Assembly (NCBI GenBank): GCA_020634335.1
Contig: JACKBY010000008.1
Coordinates: forward strand, 62,001-126,000
Direction of reading: 5' to 3'
Length of the DNA stretch: 64,000 nt
Origin: Promineifilum sp.
GTDB taxonomy: Bacteria; Chloroflexota; Anaerolineae; Promineifilales; Promineifilaceae
A program made the position numbers and the translations under genes. Shown here piece by piece: positions 25,627 to 33,872 of the stretch (its first letter is position 1; every line of letters begins with the position of its first letter). Under the pieces are notes generated by a model. That model was not told the origin of the DNA. It did no database searches and worked only from the letters and a program-made list of their open reading frames with translations.

Positions 25627-27612
25627 ATGGCTACATACTATGTGGACGGCAACGCGGGCAACGACTCGGGCGACGGCAGCAGCAACAATCCCTGGAAAAA
25701 GCTGGCCAAAGCCCTTTCGCAGGTGAAACCGAGCGACGAGGTGCGCATTCGCACGGCCGTCTATAACGAAGAATTACCCATCAACGTTCGTAACACGACC
25801 TGGAAAGCCGACACCGGCCACAAGCCGGTGCTGGACGGCCGCTACGACGAAAGCCTCTTCCGCGCCGATGGGACGCTGCCCAATCCCAATGAAGGCAATA
25901 ATTTTCTGCCGTCGGGCCAGGGCAACATGGTGCGGCTGCGGCAAGAAGGCATTACGGTGGACGGCCTGACGATCCGCAATTGCGCCGGCACGGGCATCGG
26001 CGTCAGCGCCAGCAACACGACAATTCGCAATTGCCGCATTGACTTCACCTACGACTCGTCCATCAAGGCCAATCCGACGACCGTTTTTATCGACAACGTG
26101 GTCGTGGAAAACAACATCTGCACCCGCGCCAGCATGCGTTATTTTGATCCCAAGCGCAACACGTTTGGTGATTCGGCCAACGTCAACGGCGTGATCAAGA
26201 TGGGGTTAACCCGCGACGGTATTATCCGCAACAACATTTGTGCCTATGGTCATGGCGAGGGCATCAACATTGGCAAGGGCAGCTATCGCATCATCGCCGA
26301 GGGCAACATCGTCCATACCTGCAATCACGTCCACATCTACATCAATCGTTCGGTCGAAGTGATCGTGCGCAACAACCTGATTTACCACCTCTATACCAAG
26401 GATCATTTGGGGTCGGATGATTCGCCGCCGGCGGGGATCATTTTTGGCGATGAATTCGCCCGCGGCCGCCCCTGGCCCAACACGTCGGGGGGGCAGGTCT
26501 ACAACAACGTGGTCGTCGGCATGGGCACACTTTTCATGGTGCGCAACAACGCCAACAACTATGACACACAACTGCTCAACGCCTATATCGGCTATAATAC
26601 CTTCGTCGGCCTGGGCAAGACGGAGACGGGCATTTTTATCGCCGCCAACACCAAGGGGCGGCCCCACAAAAACAGCGTCTTCGAGAACAACATCATCACC
26701 AACGTGCCGCGCATCAGCCAGGCCTCCGGCGACATCCGCGGCGTGGCCTTCCGCAATAACCTGTGGGACGAGTTGCCCGACGCGGCCATGCGCGGGCCGG
26801 GAGATCGCATCGGCGACCCCAATCTGGTGAATCCCCAGGCCAAACTCAACGATCCTTTTCCCGACCCCAACAGCAACATCGACCCGCGAAACTACCAGTT
26901 GACGTCGCGCAGCGCCCTGGCAATCGGCATGGCGAGTAATGGCTCGGCTATCAACGGTCTGAAACCGCCGACGGTTCACAAGGACTTCTTCGGGGCCAAC
27001 CGCGATTCGAAACCGGATATCGGCGCGCATGAATATGCCGGGGTGATCACCGCGCTGACGGCCAACTTCAACATCGGCCCCGGCCAGGGCGCGGGCACGA
27101 TGCCCCACACGGTTGACTTCACCGACAAGAGCGCCTCGGACAATCCGATTGTCACCTGGGCCTGGGACTTCGGCGACGGCGAAACCTCCACGGAGACGAA
27201 TCCCTCCCACACCTACATGCAGGCGGGCACGTTCGACGTGTCGTTAACCGTCACCGACAGCCAGGGCAACGCCGACACGTTGACCATGAGCGGCCTGATC
27301 GAAGTGACGCCGGAGCCGAACACGGTCATCCCGGACACGTTCCGCCGCTTTGTCCTGTTGCGGGTGGCCGACCAGCACGTGCTGGCCTATGGCACGCAGT
27401 ACCCCGATATGCGCTGCGTGGTCATCTGGAACGACGATCCCTTCCACATTATCAATTTCGTCGAGATCGCGGACGTGATTCAGGGCGTGGTCGAGGCGGG
27501 TGTGTCCGAGGTGTACTGGATCGATCCCAGCGACGCCGACGAGCCGCTGGTCGGGGAGGACGATATGGAGCTGATGCAGCAGGCCAACGGCCGGGTTTAC
27601 GCGATGGGTTAG
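25627..27612 (+). CDS. Beta-helix protein with PKD and the same unknown C-terminal domain
   Basis: The 661-residue protein starts ATYYVDGNAGNDSGDGSS followed by NPWKKLAKAL, again a DUF1565-type beta-helix, with repeats such as IRNCAGTGIGVSASN and IIRNNICAYGHGEGIN. A PKD domain follows (WAWDFGDGETSTETNPSHTY). It ends in a module matching its neighbour: RRFVLLRVADQHVLAYG, QYPDMRC, IWNDDPFHI, then a final WIDPSDADEP tail. It lacks the LamG domain of its partner and has no signal peptide. The genes are 54 nt apart with an AGG before the ATG, so they are probably one transcript. Surface location and glycan binding are inferred from the domains. Confidence 0.8.
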   Translation: MATYYVDGNAGNDSGDGSSNNPWKKLAKALSQVKPSDEVRIRTAVYNEELPINVRNTTWKADTGHKPVLDGRYDESLFRADGTLPNPNEGNNFLPSGQGNMVRLRQEGITVDGLTIRNCAGTGIGVSASNTTIRNCRIDFTYDSSIKANPTTVFIDNVVVENNICTRASMRYFDPKRNTFGDSANVNGVIKMGLTRDGIIRNNICAYGHGEGINIGKGSYRIIAEGNIVHTCNHVHIYINRSVEVIVRNNLIYHLYTKDHLGSDDSPPAGIIFGDEFARGRPWPNTSGGQVYNNVVVGMGTLFMVRNNANNYDTQLLNAYIGYNTFVGLGKTETGIFIAANTKGRPHKNSVFENNIITNVPRISQASGDIRGVAFRNNLWDELPDAAMRGPGDRIGDPNLVNPQAKLNDPFPDPNSNIDPRNYQLTSRSALAIGMASNGSAINGLKPPTVHKDFFGANRDSKPDIGAHEYAGVITALTANFNIGPGQGAGTMPHTVDFTDKSASDNPIVTWAWDFGDGETSTETNPSHTYMQAGTFDVSLTVTDSQGNADTLTMSGLIEVTPEPNTVIPDTFRRFVLLRVADQHVLAYGTQYPDMRCVVIWNDDPFHIINFVEIADVIQGVVEAGVSEVYWIDPSDADEPLVGEDDMELMQQANGRVYAMG

Positions 27613-27639
27613 GCGGGGGCGTCGGGCCGCAGGGGTCGT

Positions 27640-28750
27640 GGCCGGCCTTCAAGCCGGTCACGTAGGTTCCGCCCGTCCAACTGAGGGCGGTGATATTGCC
27701 CAGATGGTCGGCATAGGCGAAGTAGAGCGCCCCGTTGCCGCTCGTCCCCGTCCGCACCCGCACGGCGATCAGTTGCCCGGCCAGATAGTAGCTGGTGCGC
27801 TGGGTGATTGGGCCGCTGGCCGGCACCGTCTCTTCGTAGTCGGGGAAAGGCGTGCAGACTTTTACCTGACTGCTCCCGCTGCCGGTAACGGTCAGGATGC
27901 GGTTGCCGTCGGCGTCGTAGTGGAACGTCGTCGTCTTTCCGCCGACGATGATAGTGGTCAAGCGGTTCTCAGCATCGAACGCCTGGGTGAAGGTTCCAAG
28001 ATTGTCCGTGCGGCCGGTCATGTTGCCGTTGGCGTCGTAGCTGTAGGAGGCGGTCATGCTGCCGCTGATGCCAGTCACGGCGTGGGCATGGTGCTGGGCC
28101 GCCGTGCCGTAGGTCAGGGTTCGCGTCTGGTTGAGCGTCACATCTTTTCGCGTCTTCAGGTTCCCGTCAGGTTCGTAGGTATACGTGTAATTATAGCTTG
28201 CCGCCCCCGTTCCCACGGCGCTGGTCAGGCGCGAGAGAGCGTCGTAGCCGAATGTCTGGGTTTCCTCCGTCGCCCACTGTTTCATACTGAATTTCTTGAG
28301 ATTGCCCAGGTCATCGTCCTCACTGTACGCCCAATCGGGCAGCGCGTCGGTCGTGTTGCCGTGGCGCAACTCCTTCAGACGAAAGCTTTGGGGATAACGG
28401 TGATCGTCGACCGGCGTCCCCACCAGCAATCCCCGCCCTCAACGACGGTCACTATTCCCACGGCGGCGATATTGCCATTGTTGGTGATGGTCACCGGGAT
28501 GGCCGCCTGCCCGCCGACGTCGGACGAGAGGCTGTCCTGAGAATTGACGCTTACGTCCAGCGTCACCCATTCGCGCGGCTGTGTTTCCACGTACGGCGGT
28601 TCAACGCCGTTCCCCGGCATCGCCGTCTTGGGAGGCGGCCGGCGGCGCGACGAGCAACAACAGCGACAGGCAGACAAACAGGAGACCGAGGGAGCGGCCC
28701 ATTGCACCGGGCCGGGTGGACAAACGGGAAAGAACGAATCGCGACGTCAT
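27640..28750 (-). pseudogene. Decayed RHS/YD-repeat secreted protein gene
   Basis: Three frames on the minus strand together describe one broken gene. From an ATG at 28750 a signal peptide is readable (GLLFVCLSLLLLVAPPAAS), then a TGA stops that frame. A second frame carries a beta-domain piece (AIPVTITNNGNIAAVGIV). A third frame, open to about 27640, has many YD repeats (YSYDANGNMTGRTDNLGTF, FDAENRLTTI, FHYDADGNR) and the RHS core motif YADHLGNITAL. The core is cut right after this motif, and the frame then runs antisense into the end of the PKD gene. RHS/YD proteins are normally far longer. I infer two frame shifts and loss of both the middle and the C-terminal toxin or variable end. Confidence 0.75.
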
Positions 28751-28925
28751 GACGCCATCCTCCCCACATGTTTGAACGCAGACTGGTTAAGCGGACGGCT
28801 TCAGGTTACCCCTTCCCAAAGCTGCCGCATGGATATCGGCAGTATAGTACTTCGGCGTGTGGACGTATAGATGCTGAATGTCACGCCTTTGGGTAAGTAT
28901 ATTGATCCGGCATGCCCGAAAATCG

Positions 28926-29783
28926 CTAGTTTTTCCAGACCGACAGATCGCGCTGGATCAATGTCTCCAGCCCTTCAATGTCGTCGCGATAAAAAGCATT
29001 GAGCCGGCGGACGATGGCCTCCGGCATGGGCGGCGGCTCCTCCAGATTCTGGTCGCGGGAGGAGGCCATCTTCTGGCGCACGCGCTCGGGCACCAGCGGG
29101 TTGATGGCCCGGCGCAACGGGTGGGTCTTGATTCGCTCGTAGAAGCGGCCGAGACGCTCGTTCTTCATCGCCCCGCCCTTGTTGCGGGCGGTCATATCGG
29201 GCACAAACGTGTCGTCGACGCCGATGAAACGGCAGAGGTCGGCGAAGACCCCCAAGCCGTCGCGCACCATGTCCTCGAACAGAATGATCTTGATCTGCGA
29301 ACGGTCAAAGCGCTCGTACCAGCCCTGCAAGGATTGGTTGTATAGTCCGTGCAGGACGGCCTGGTCATGCTCCGACAGGGCCTCTTCGACCGGCCGGTCC
29401 TCCAGCCCCAGGCGCACTTTGTGCCAGTAGCTCGAATAGGCCCGTTTGACCGGCTGGCGCAGGCTGAAGATCAGCTTCACGTCGGGAATGGTTTCGCAGA
29501 TGCGCTGCGGGGCGACCGGGCTGCGCAGGTAGTGGGGCGACGCCTCGCCCGCCATTTGCCCCTCGGCCGCCTCGTCGAACAGGGCGGCATATTCCTCGAG
29601 CGTTTTGATGGGGAAACGCAACCCCCGCCCGGCCACGTGGTCGGGATTATCGGGTTCATAGGCGAAGTAGCGCGGCTCCTTGAAGACGCTCATGTACACG
29701 TCCGGATGCTGCTTCAGGTAGTAGTTGAGGGAAGTCGTTCCGCCCTTGATGGCCCCGCCGATGATAAAGTCCGGCAATCGCAT
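28926..29783 (-). CDS. Sulfotransferase, heparan-sulfotransferase-like
   Basis: The 285-residue protein starts MRLPDFIIGGAIKGGTTSL, the phosphosulfate-binding loop, followed by FKEPRYF near residue 35 and the 3'-phosphate region LIFSLRQPVKRAYSSYW. It is closest to the product of 4518-5366 within the window. AAGGA six bases before the ATG supports the start. It lies outside the main polysaccharide operon, beyond the beta-helix genes, and on its own, so it may be a displaced sixth sulfotransferase for the same polymer. A minus-strand TATACT upstream lacks a good -35 box. Confidence 0.85.
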   Translation of the reverse strand: MRLPDFIIGGAIKGGTTSLNYYLKQHPDVYMSVFKEPRYFAYEPDNPDHVAGRGLRFPIKTLEEYAALFDEAAEGQMAGEASPHYLRSPVAPQRICETIPDVKLIFSLRQPVKRAYSSYWHKVRLGLEDRPVEEALSEHDQAVLHGLYNQSLQGWYERFDRSQIKIILFEDMVRDGLGVFADLCRFIGVDDTFVPDMTARNKGGAMKNERLGRFYERIKTHPLRRAINPLVPERVRQKMASSRDQNLEEPPPMPEAIVRRLNAFYRDDIEGLETLIQRDLSVWKN

Positions 29784-30125
29784 AGGAATTCCTTATCTGT
29801 GCACACTTCCAGTATAAAGCTTGTAGCTCATCCTGATTTAACCTATTCACGCTTACGATACCGATTAAGGGCAACCTTTAAGCCGTCCGCCAGTCTTTTT
29901 CAGTTGCCAGTCGATTAGCCATGGGGTGCCGGATTCTTATCCGGCCGCCAAACGCGAGATGCGCCGCCCCGGGCCGCGGAGCCGGGCCCAGAAAGCGACT
30001 CTGCAGAGAGCGGCCGATTACTGAAAAACCCTGCCGTCCGCTCGGCTACCTGTCAGCCTTACCCAATGACGGTACAATCCCTTGCCTGATAAACCCCGAC
30101 CGCGGCCAAATTAAGGAATCATCTC
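29784..30125. other. Intergenic region between divergent sulfotransferase and aminotransferase genes
   Basis: This 342-bp gap holds no ORF I can support. It contains one copy of the palindrome-like repeat CCGGATTCTTATCCGG at about 29929-29944, a GC-rich stretch after it, a minus-strand TATACT near the sulfotransferase, and a plus-strand TACAAT (30073-30078) with a poor -35 before the aminotransferase gene. Confidence 0.5.
29927..29945. repeat. Dispersed short palindromic repeat, half copy
   Basis: The core CCGGATTCTTATCCGG with flanking TG and C matches the left arm of the complete inverted element at 45108-45174. Here the second arm is not recognisable, so this is a partial or decayed copy. 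It is probably a REP-like or MITE-derived element. Confidence 0.55.
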
Positions 30126-31241
30126 ATGCACATTGCTCCGTTTGCGACTGAACAATACTTCAACCTCTACGAATTCTCCACGCCCCACATCCTCGGCGCG
30201 TCTGACTGCGAGACGATGTCGGTGGGAGAGTTGTTGCGTCTGGCGCAAGCAAACGTTGATGACCTGCTTGACTTGCGCCTCGGCTACACCGAGTCGCCCG
30301 GTAGCCCCGCTTTGCGGGCGGCCGTGGCCAGTCTGTATAAAACCGTCACGCCGGATGAGGTGGTGGTGCTGGGCGCGCCGGAAGAAGGCATCTACCTGAC
30401 CCTGCGCGCGTTGCTGGAACCGGGCAGCCACGTCATCGTCCTCACGCCCGCCTACGATTCGATGCTCAATCTGGCTGACCACATCAGCGGCCACGTCAGC
30501 CGCTGGCCCCTCCGGGTGCAGCCCGGCGGCTGGGCGCTTGACCTGGACGAACTGGAGCGCCTCATCACCACTGATACCCGCCTGGTGATCGTCAATTTCC
30601 CCCACAATCCGACCGGCTATCTGCCCGACGCGGCCGAGTTCGACGCCCTGCTCGACATCGTGCGCCGGCATGGGGCGTGGCTGCTGTGTGATGAGATGTA
30701 CCGCGGACTGGAGCGCAACCCGGCCGACCGCCTGCCCTCGGCCGCCGACCGCTACGAGCGCGCCGTCACGCTCTCTGGTCTGTCCAAGACCTATGGCTTG
30801 CCGGGATTGCGCACCGGTTGGCTGGTTGTCCACGACCCAGCCCTGCGCGCCGCGCTTATCAACTGGAAACACTACACCACTATTTGCGCTTCCGCCCCCA
30901 GCGAGGCATTGGCGACAGTCGCTTTGGGAATTGATGAACAATTGGCCACCCGCAGCCGCAGCCTCATCGCCGACAATCTGGAATTGGCCGACGCTTTTTT
31001 TGCGCGTTGGCCGGAGATGTTCGACTGGCGGCCGCCGCGCGCCGGTTCCGTCGCCCTCGTCGGCCTGAATGCACCCTCGGCCACCGACTACTGCCACGCC
31101 CTGGCCCGCGAGGCGGGGGTGCTGTTGCTGCCTGGCCCTTGCCTGGGAGCCGATGATCACAGTGTGCGTTTCGGCTTCGGTCGGGCGGGATTCGCCGCGG
31201 CGCTGGCCGCCTACGAGCGCTATCTGGAAAGTAGAGGCTGA
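30126..31241 (+). CDS. Class I/II PLP-dependent aminotransferase
   Basis: The 371-residue fold-type I PLP enzyme has VNFPHNPTGYLP (the NPTG motif, about 157-168), LLCDEMYRGLE (Asp that pairs with the pyridine nitrogen) and LSGLSKTYGLPGLRTGW (the PLP lysine, about residue 222). This is the class I/II aminotransferase pattern, near the aspartate, aromatic and capreomycidine-synthase-like subgroups. The amino acid substrate cannot be set. AAGGA eight bases before the ATG supports the start. The Nudix-like gene starts five bases after its stop, so the two form an operon. Confidence 0.88.
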   Translation: MHIAPFATEQYFNLYEFSTPHILGASDCETMSVGELLRLAQANVDDLLDLRLGYTESPGSPALRAAVASLYKTVTPDEVVVLGAPEEGIYLTLRALLEPGSHVIVLTPAYDSMLNLADHISGHVSRWPLRVQPGGWALDLDELERLITTDTRLVIVNFPHNPTGYLPDAAEFDALLDIVRRHGAWLLCDEMYRGLERNPADRLPSAADRYERAVTLSGLSKTYGLPGLRTGWLVVHDPALRAALINWKHYTTICASAPSEALATVALGIDEQLATRSRSLIADNLELADAFFARWPEMFDWRPPRAGSVALVGLNAPSATDYCHALAREAGVLLLPGPCLGADDHSVRFGFGRAGFAAALAAYERYLESRG

Positions 31242-31245
31242 GCCG

Positions 31246-31797
31246 ATGAGCCAACGCGCGTTTCAAACGCCGGCCGAATTAGCCGCCTGGCTGGCCGAGA
31301 GCGGCATCGACATGGCCGGCTGGGGGGCCGGCCCATTAAAAGGCCTGGCTGACCTGTGGGCAGAGTACACGAGCGGCGAAACGACGTTTCAAGATCAGCC
31401 GCCCACGCGCCTTATTGAGGTGGCCAAGACGATTATACGGCACGGCGATGCTGTTCTGATCGAGATCGAGCAGGAGTTCGCCGACGGACGGCGGCGCGCG
31501 CGGTTGGTGCCGCCGTCGGAAAAACTGAAGGCGGGTGAAACGCCACGGAATGCCGCCCTGCGCTGTCTGTGCGAGGAGTTGGGCTTGGGTGAGGCGAACC
31601 TAAAGGTGAACGAGGAACCGGAGGTGACGGAGGGTGTGGCCGACTCGCCATCTTACCCCGGCCTGCGGACCCGCTACCGGTTTTTCACCTTTGAGGCCTC
31701 GACGGATGCTCTGCCGAACGAGGATTTCTATCGGGACAATGCCGCTCCCGGCGACCCCATTCGCCGCCACCGCTGGGGCTGGCGTAAGGAAATATAA
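31246..31797 (+). CDS. Nudix-fold protein with a degenerate Nudix box
   Basis: The 183-residue protein has a Nudix region at about 85-114 (KLKAGETPRNAALRCLCEE then LGL). Against the consensus G-x5-E-x7-REUxEE-x-GU, E98, R106, the EE pair 110-111 and G113 are kept, but the first Gly is Glu92 and the Glu after Arg is Cys107. Activity on a nucleoside diphosphate-linked substrate may be weakened or changed. The N-terminal 60 residues are not recognised. I start at the ATG at 31246; the longer open frame back to 31069 lies inside the aminotransferase gene. It lies five nt after that gene. Confidence 0.72.
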   Translation: MSQRAFQTPAELAAWLAESGIDMAGWGAGPLKGLADLWAEYTSGETTFQDQPPTRLIEVAKTIIRHGDAVLIEIEQEFADGRRRARLVPPSEKLKAGETPRNAALRCLCEELGLGEANLKVNEEPEVTEGVADSPSYPGLRTRYRFFTFEASTDALPNEDFYRDNAAPGDPIRRHRWGWRKEI

Positions 31798-31812
31798 TCC
31801 ACAGATTTTAGA

Positions 31813-31855
31813 GTCGCAATCGCTATCGGAATCGAATTCCGATAGCGATTGCGAC
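31813..31855. terminator. Perfect 20-bp inverted repeat between convergent genes
   Basis: Two 20-base arms (31813-31832 and 31836-31855) are exact reverse complements around a CGA spacer. The repeat sits between the converging Nudix and pdxS genes, 16 bases after one stop and 17 bases from the other. It would form a very stable RNA hairpin from either strand and is well placed as a bidirectional terminator, though no long U tract follows. A mobile repeat is also possible. Confidence 0.6.
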
Positions 31856-31871
31856 CACGATTGCGAGCATC

Positions 31872-32783
31872 TCACCAACCGCGTGTCGCCAGCTGCTGGT
31901 CTTCGGTCAGCGTATGAATGCCGATGCCGACCATTGGTTGGCCCAGATTCTCGCTGACGCGGGCCAGGATGTCGGCATTGCGAAAGTGGGTCGTAGCCTC
32001 GACGATGGCCTTGGCCCGCCGCGCCGGGTCGCCGCTCTTGAAGATGCCGGAGCCAACAAACACGCCGTCGACGCCAAGCTGCATCATCAGCGCCGCGTCG
32101 GCCGGGGTGGCCAGACCACCGGCGGCGAAGTTGACCACCGGCAGGCGGCCAAGTTCCCGCGTCTCCTTCACCAACTCATAGGGCGCGCCGATCTCCTTGG
32201 CAAAGGTCATCAGCTCTTCTTCGGGCATGGACTGGAGGCGACGGATGTCGCCCAGCACCGTGCGGGCATGGCGCACGGCCTCCACCACGTCGCCCGTGCC
32301 CGCCTCGCCTTTGGTGCGAATCATGGCCGCGCCTTCACCGACACGCCGCAGCGCTTCGCCCAGGTTGCGGCAGCCACAGACAAACGGGATATTGAAATCA
32401 TGTTTGTTGATGTGGAAGCTCTCGTCGGCCGGGGTCAGGACCTCGCTCTCGTCGATGAAGTCGACGCCCAGCGCCTCCAGGATTTGCGCCTCGACGAAAT
32501 GGCCGATACGCACTTTAGCCATGACCGGGATGCTGACGGCGGCCATGATCTCCTTGATCAAACCGGGGTCAGACATACGGGCCACGCCGCCGCTGACGCG
32601 GATATCGGCCGGCACGCGCTCCAGAGCCATGACGGCCACCGCGCCCGCTTCCTCGGCGATACGCGCGTGCTCCGGGGTAACGACGTCCATGATGACGCCG
32701 CCCTTGAGCATTTGCGCCAAACCGCGCTTGACTGTCATGCTGCCGACTTCGCCCCGCCCGTTAACGTTGCCATTCTCTTTCAT
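31872..32783 (-). CDS. pdxS: Pyridoxal 5'-phosphate synthase lyase subunit PdxS
   Basis: The 303-residue protein matches PdxS along its length. It has LKGGVIMDVVTPEHARIAEE, VPVMAKVRIGH-like PVMAKVRIGHFVEAQ with the ribose-5-phosphate lysine, MIRTKGEAGTGDV with the second catalytic lysine, and LPVVNFAAGGLATPADAAL. PdxS makes PLP from ribose 5-phosphate, glyceraldehyde 3-phosphate and ammonia in the cytosol. The usual glutaminase partner gene pdxT is not next to it. GGGAG lies eleven bases before the ATG, and a good promoter lies at 32862-32890. The PLP product would serve the aminotransferases in this window, though that is only general logic. Confidence 0.97.
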   Translation of the reverse strand: MKENGNVNGRGEVGSMTVKRGLAQMLKGGVIMDVVTPEHARIAEEAGAVAVMALERVPADIRVSGGVARMSDPGLIKEIMAAVSIPVMAKVRIGHFVEAQILEALGVDFIDESEVLTPADESFHINKHDFNIPFVCGCRNLGEALRRVGEGAAMIRTKGEAGTGDVVEAVRHARTVLGDIRRLQSMPEEELMTFAKEIGAPYELVKETRELGRLPVVNFAAGGLATPADAALMMQLGVDGVFVGSGIFKSGDPARRAKAIVEATTHFRNADILARVSENLGQPMVGIGIHTLTEDQQLATRGW

Positions 32784-32861
32784 GTCTTCTAAATCTCCCG
32801 TCCGGCTCTCTCCGCAATGAGCCGTGCTGCATCTTGAAATATTGAATCTCGCTTCAATCCC

Positions 32862-32890
32862 ATTCTAAGGCCGCGCGGCGCGAAATTCAA
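32862..32890 (-). promoter_or_regulatory. Promoter of pdxS
   Basis: On the minus strand, TTGAAT (32890-32885) and TAGAAT (32867-32862) lie 17 bp apart. The predicted start near 32855 gives a 70-nt leader before pdxS. Confidence 0.6.
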
Positions 32891-33057
32891 GCGCATTGGC
32901 ATTATCATTAGTAACCATATCCACAAAATGATAGGGCCAATGGCTTGTTCATCGGCGGGTTGCCCGATTGTTGTGATGGTCTATGAAGGCGCACCGGCGA
33001 GCGTCTCGGGGGAAGACCCAGAAGCATGAACCTGCTGTGAAATCCTGTTCTCATGCC

Positions 33058-33086
33058 TTGCCTGCTCCCCCTACTTTCGCTATACT
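33058..33086 (+). promoter_or_regulatory. Promoter of the GntR-type regulator gene
   Basis: TTGCCT (33058-33063) and TATACT (33081-33086) are 17 bp apart, which fits a sigma-70 promoter. The predicted start near 33093 gives a leader of about 39 nt. Confidence 0.6.
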
Positions 33087-33097
33087 CAGATTCAATT

Positions 33098-33115
33098 AAT
33101 CGTATTCATTCGATT
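33098..33115. promoter_or_regulatory. Possible GntR operator
   Basis: Arms AATCG (33098-33102) and CGATT (33111-33115) flank eight bases just after the predicted transcription start. The nearby ATTCATTCG and ATTCATTAG form a direct repeat. The position suits autorepression by the GntR/FCD protein encoded downstream; the arms are short, so this is tentative. Confidence 0.35.
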
Positions 33116-33131
33116 CATTAGATGATTCGCC

Positions 33132-33806
33132 ATGCGCACTGAGAAACTCGATTCTGATTTCCTCAACTACCTGGTAGCCCACCACGTCAATCCCGGCGAT
33201 AAACTGCCATCGCTCAGTGAAATCGGCGACGACATGGGCGTGAGCGTGGGCAAGCTGCGGGAGGAAGTGGCTGTGGCCCGGCAACTGGGGGTCGTATCTG
33301 TTCGGCCGCGGCTGGGCATCCAGCGCGAGCCGTTTAATTTTGCCGAGGCGATGCTGCCGGCCATTCTCTTCAGCCTGGCGACGGGCGAGGCCTCCTTCGC
33401 CCAGCTGAGCCGGCTGCGGCAGGCAATCGAGATAAGCTTCTGGGACCAAGCAGTCGTTCTATTGACGCCGGAGGACAAGGCACGGCTGGGCCAATTAGTG
33501 CACGGCGCCTGGGCCAAGCTGCGCGGCGAGCCGATCCACATCCCCAACGGCGAACACCGGCAACTTCATTTGACCATTTTCGGTCGCCTCGACAATCCCT
33601 TTGTGCAAGGCCTGCTCGTGGCCTACTGGGATGCTTACGAAGCCATCGAACTCACGCGCTTCATGCGTTATCGCTATTGGGTTGACGTATGGAATTACCA
33701 CGAGCAGATCGTCGAGGCGCTGTGCGCCAATGATTTTGAGCGCGGCCGGCAGTTGCTGAGCGAGCATTTCGCGCTTTTGCCGGCAGGGCCGGCGGCGGTG
33801 GGTTAA
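33132..33806 (+). CDS. GntR-family transcriptional regulator with FCD-like domain
   Basis: The 224-residue protein has an N-terminal winged helix (KLPSLSEIGDDMGVSVGKLR, about residues 25-44) with the GntR pattern. An all-helical C-terminal domain follows (HRQLHLTIFGRLDNPF, YHEQIVEALCANDFERGRQ) that resembles the FCD ligand-binding fold, including the His residues that often bind a metal. FCD regulators sense small carboxylates. It is encoded 66 nt before the CBS and oxidoreductase genes on the same strand and could regulate them, or pdxS on the other strand. No strong SD lies before the ATG; the promoter position supports it. Confidence 0.82.
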   Translation: MRTEKLDSDFLNYLVAHHVNPGDKLPSLSEIGDDMGVSVGKLREEVAVARQLGVVSVRPRLGIQREPFNFAEAMLPAILFSLATGEASFAQLSRLRQAIEISFWDQAVVLLTPEDKARLGQLVHGAWAKLRGEPIHIPNGEHRQLHLTIFGRLDNPFVQGLLVAYWDAYEAIELTRFMRYRYWVDVWNYHEQIVEALCANDFERGRQLLSEHFALLPAGPAAVG

Positions 33807-33872
33807 GAAGGGCGTCCACAATGCAAGAACAGTACATCATGAGCGGCTATTTATATTGTTGGGGGGTTTAAG

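Larger units (their letters stand above)
32784..33131. other. Regulatory region between divergent pdxS and GntR genes
   Basis: This 348-bp gap has no supported ORF. It holds divergent promoters: one for pdxS at 32862-32890 on the minus strand and one for the GntR-type gene at 33058-33086 on the plus strand. The middle part shows no further clear structure. Confidence 0.6.

Noticed and set aside
27452..27640. C-terminal 60 residues of the RHS-like frame
   Set aside because: The Pro/Arg-rich sequence is the antisense of the PKD gene's end, not RHS protein.
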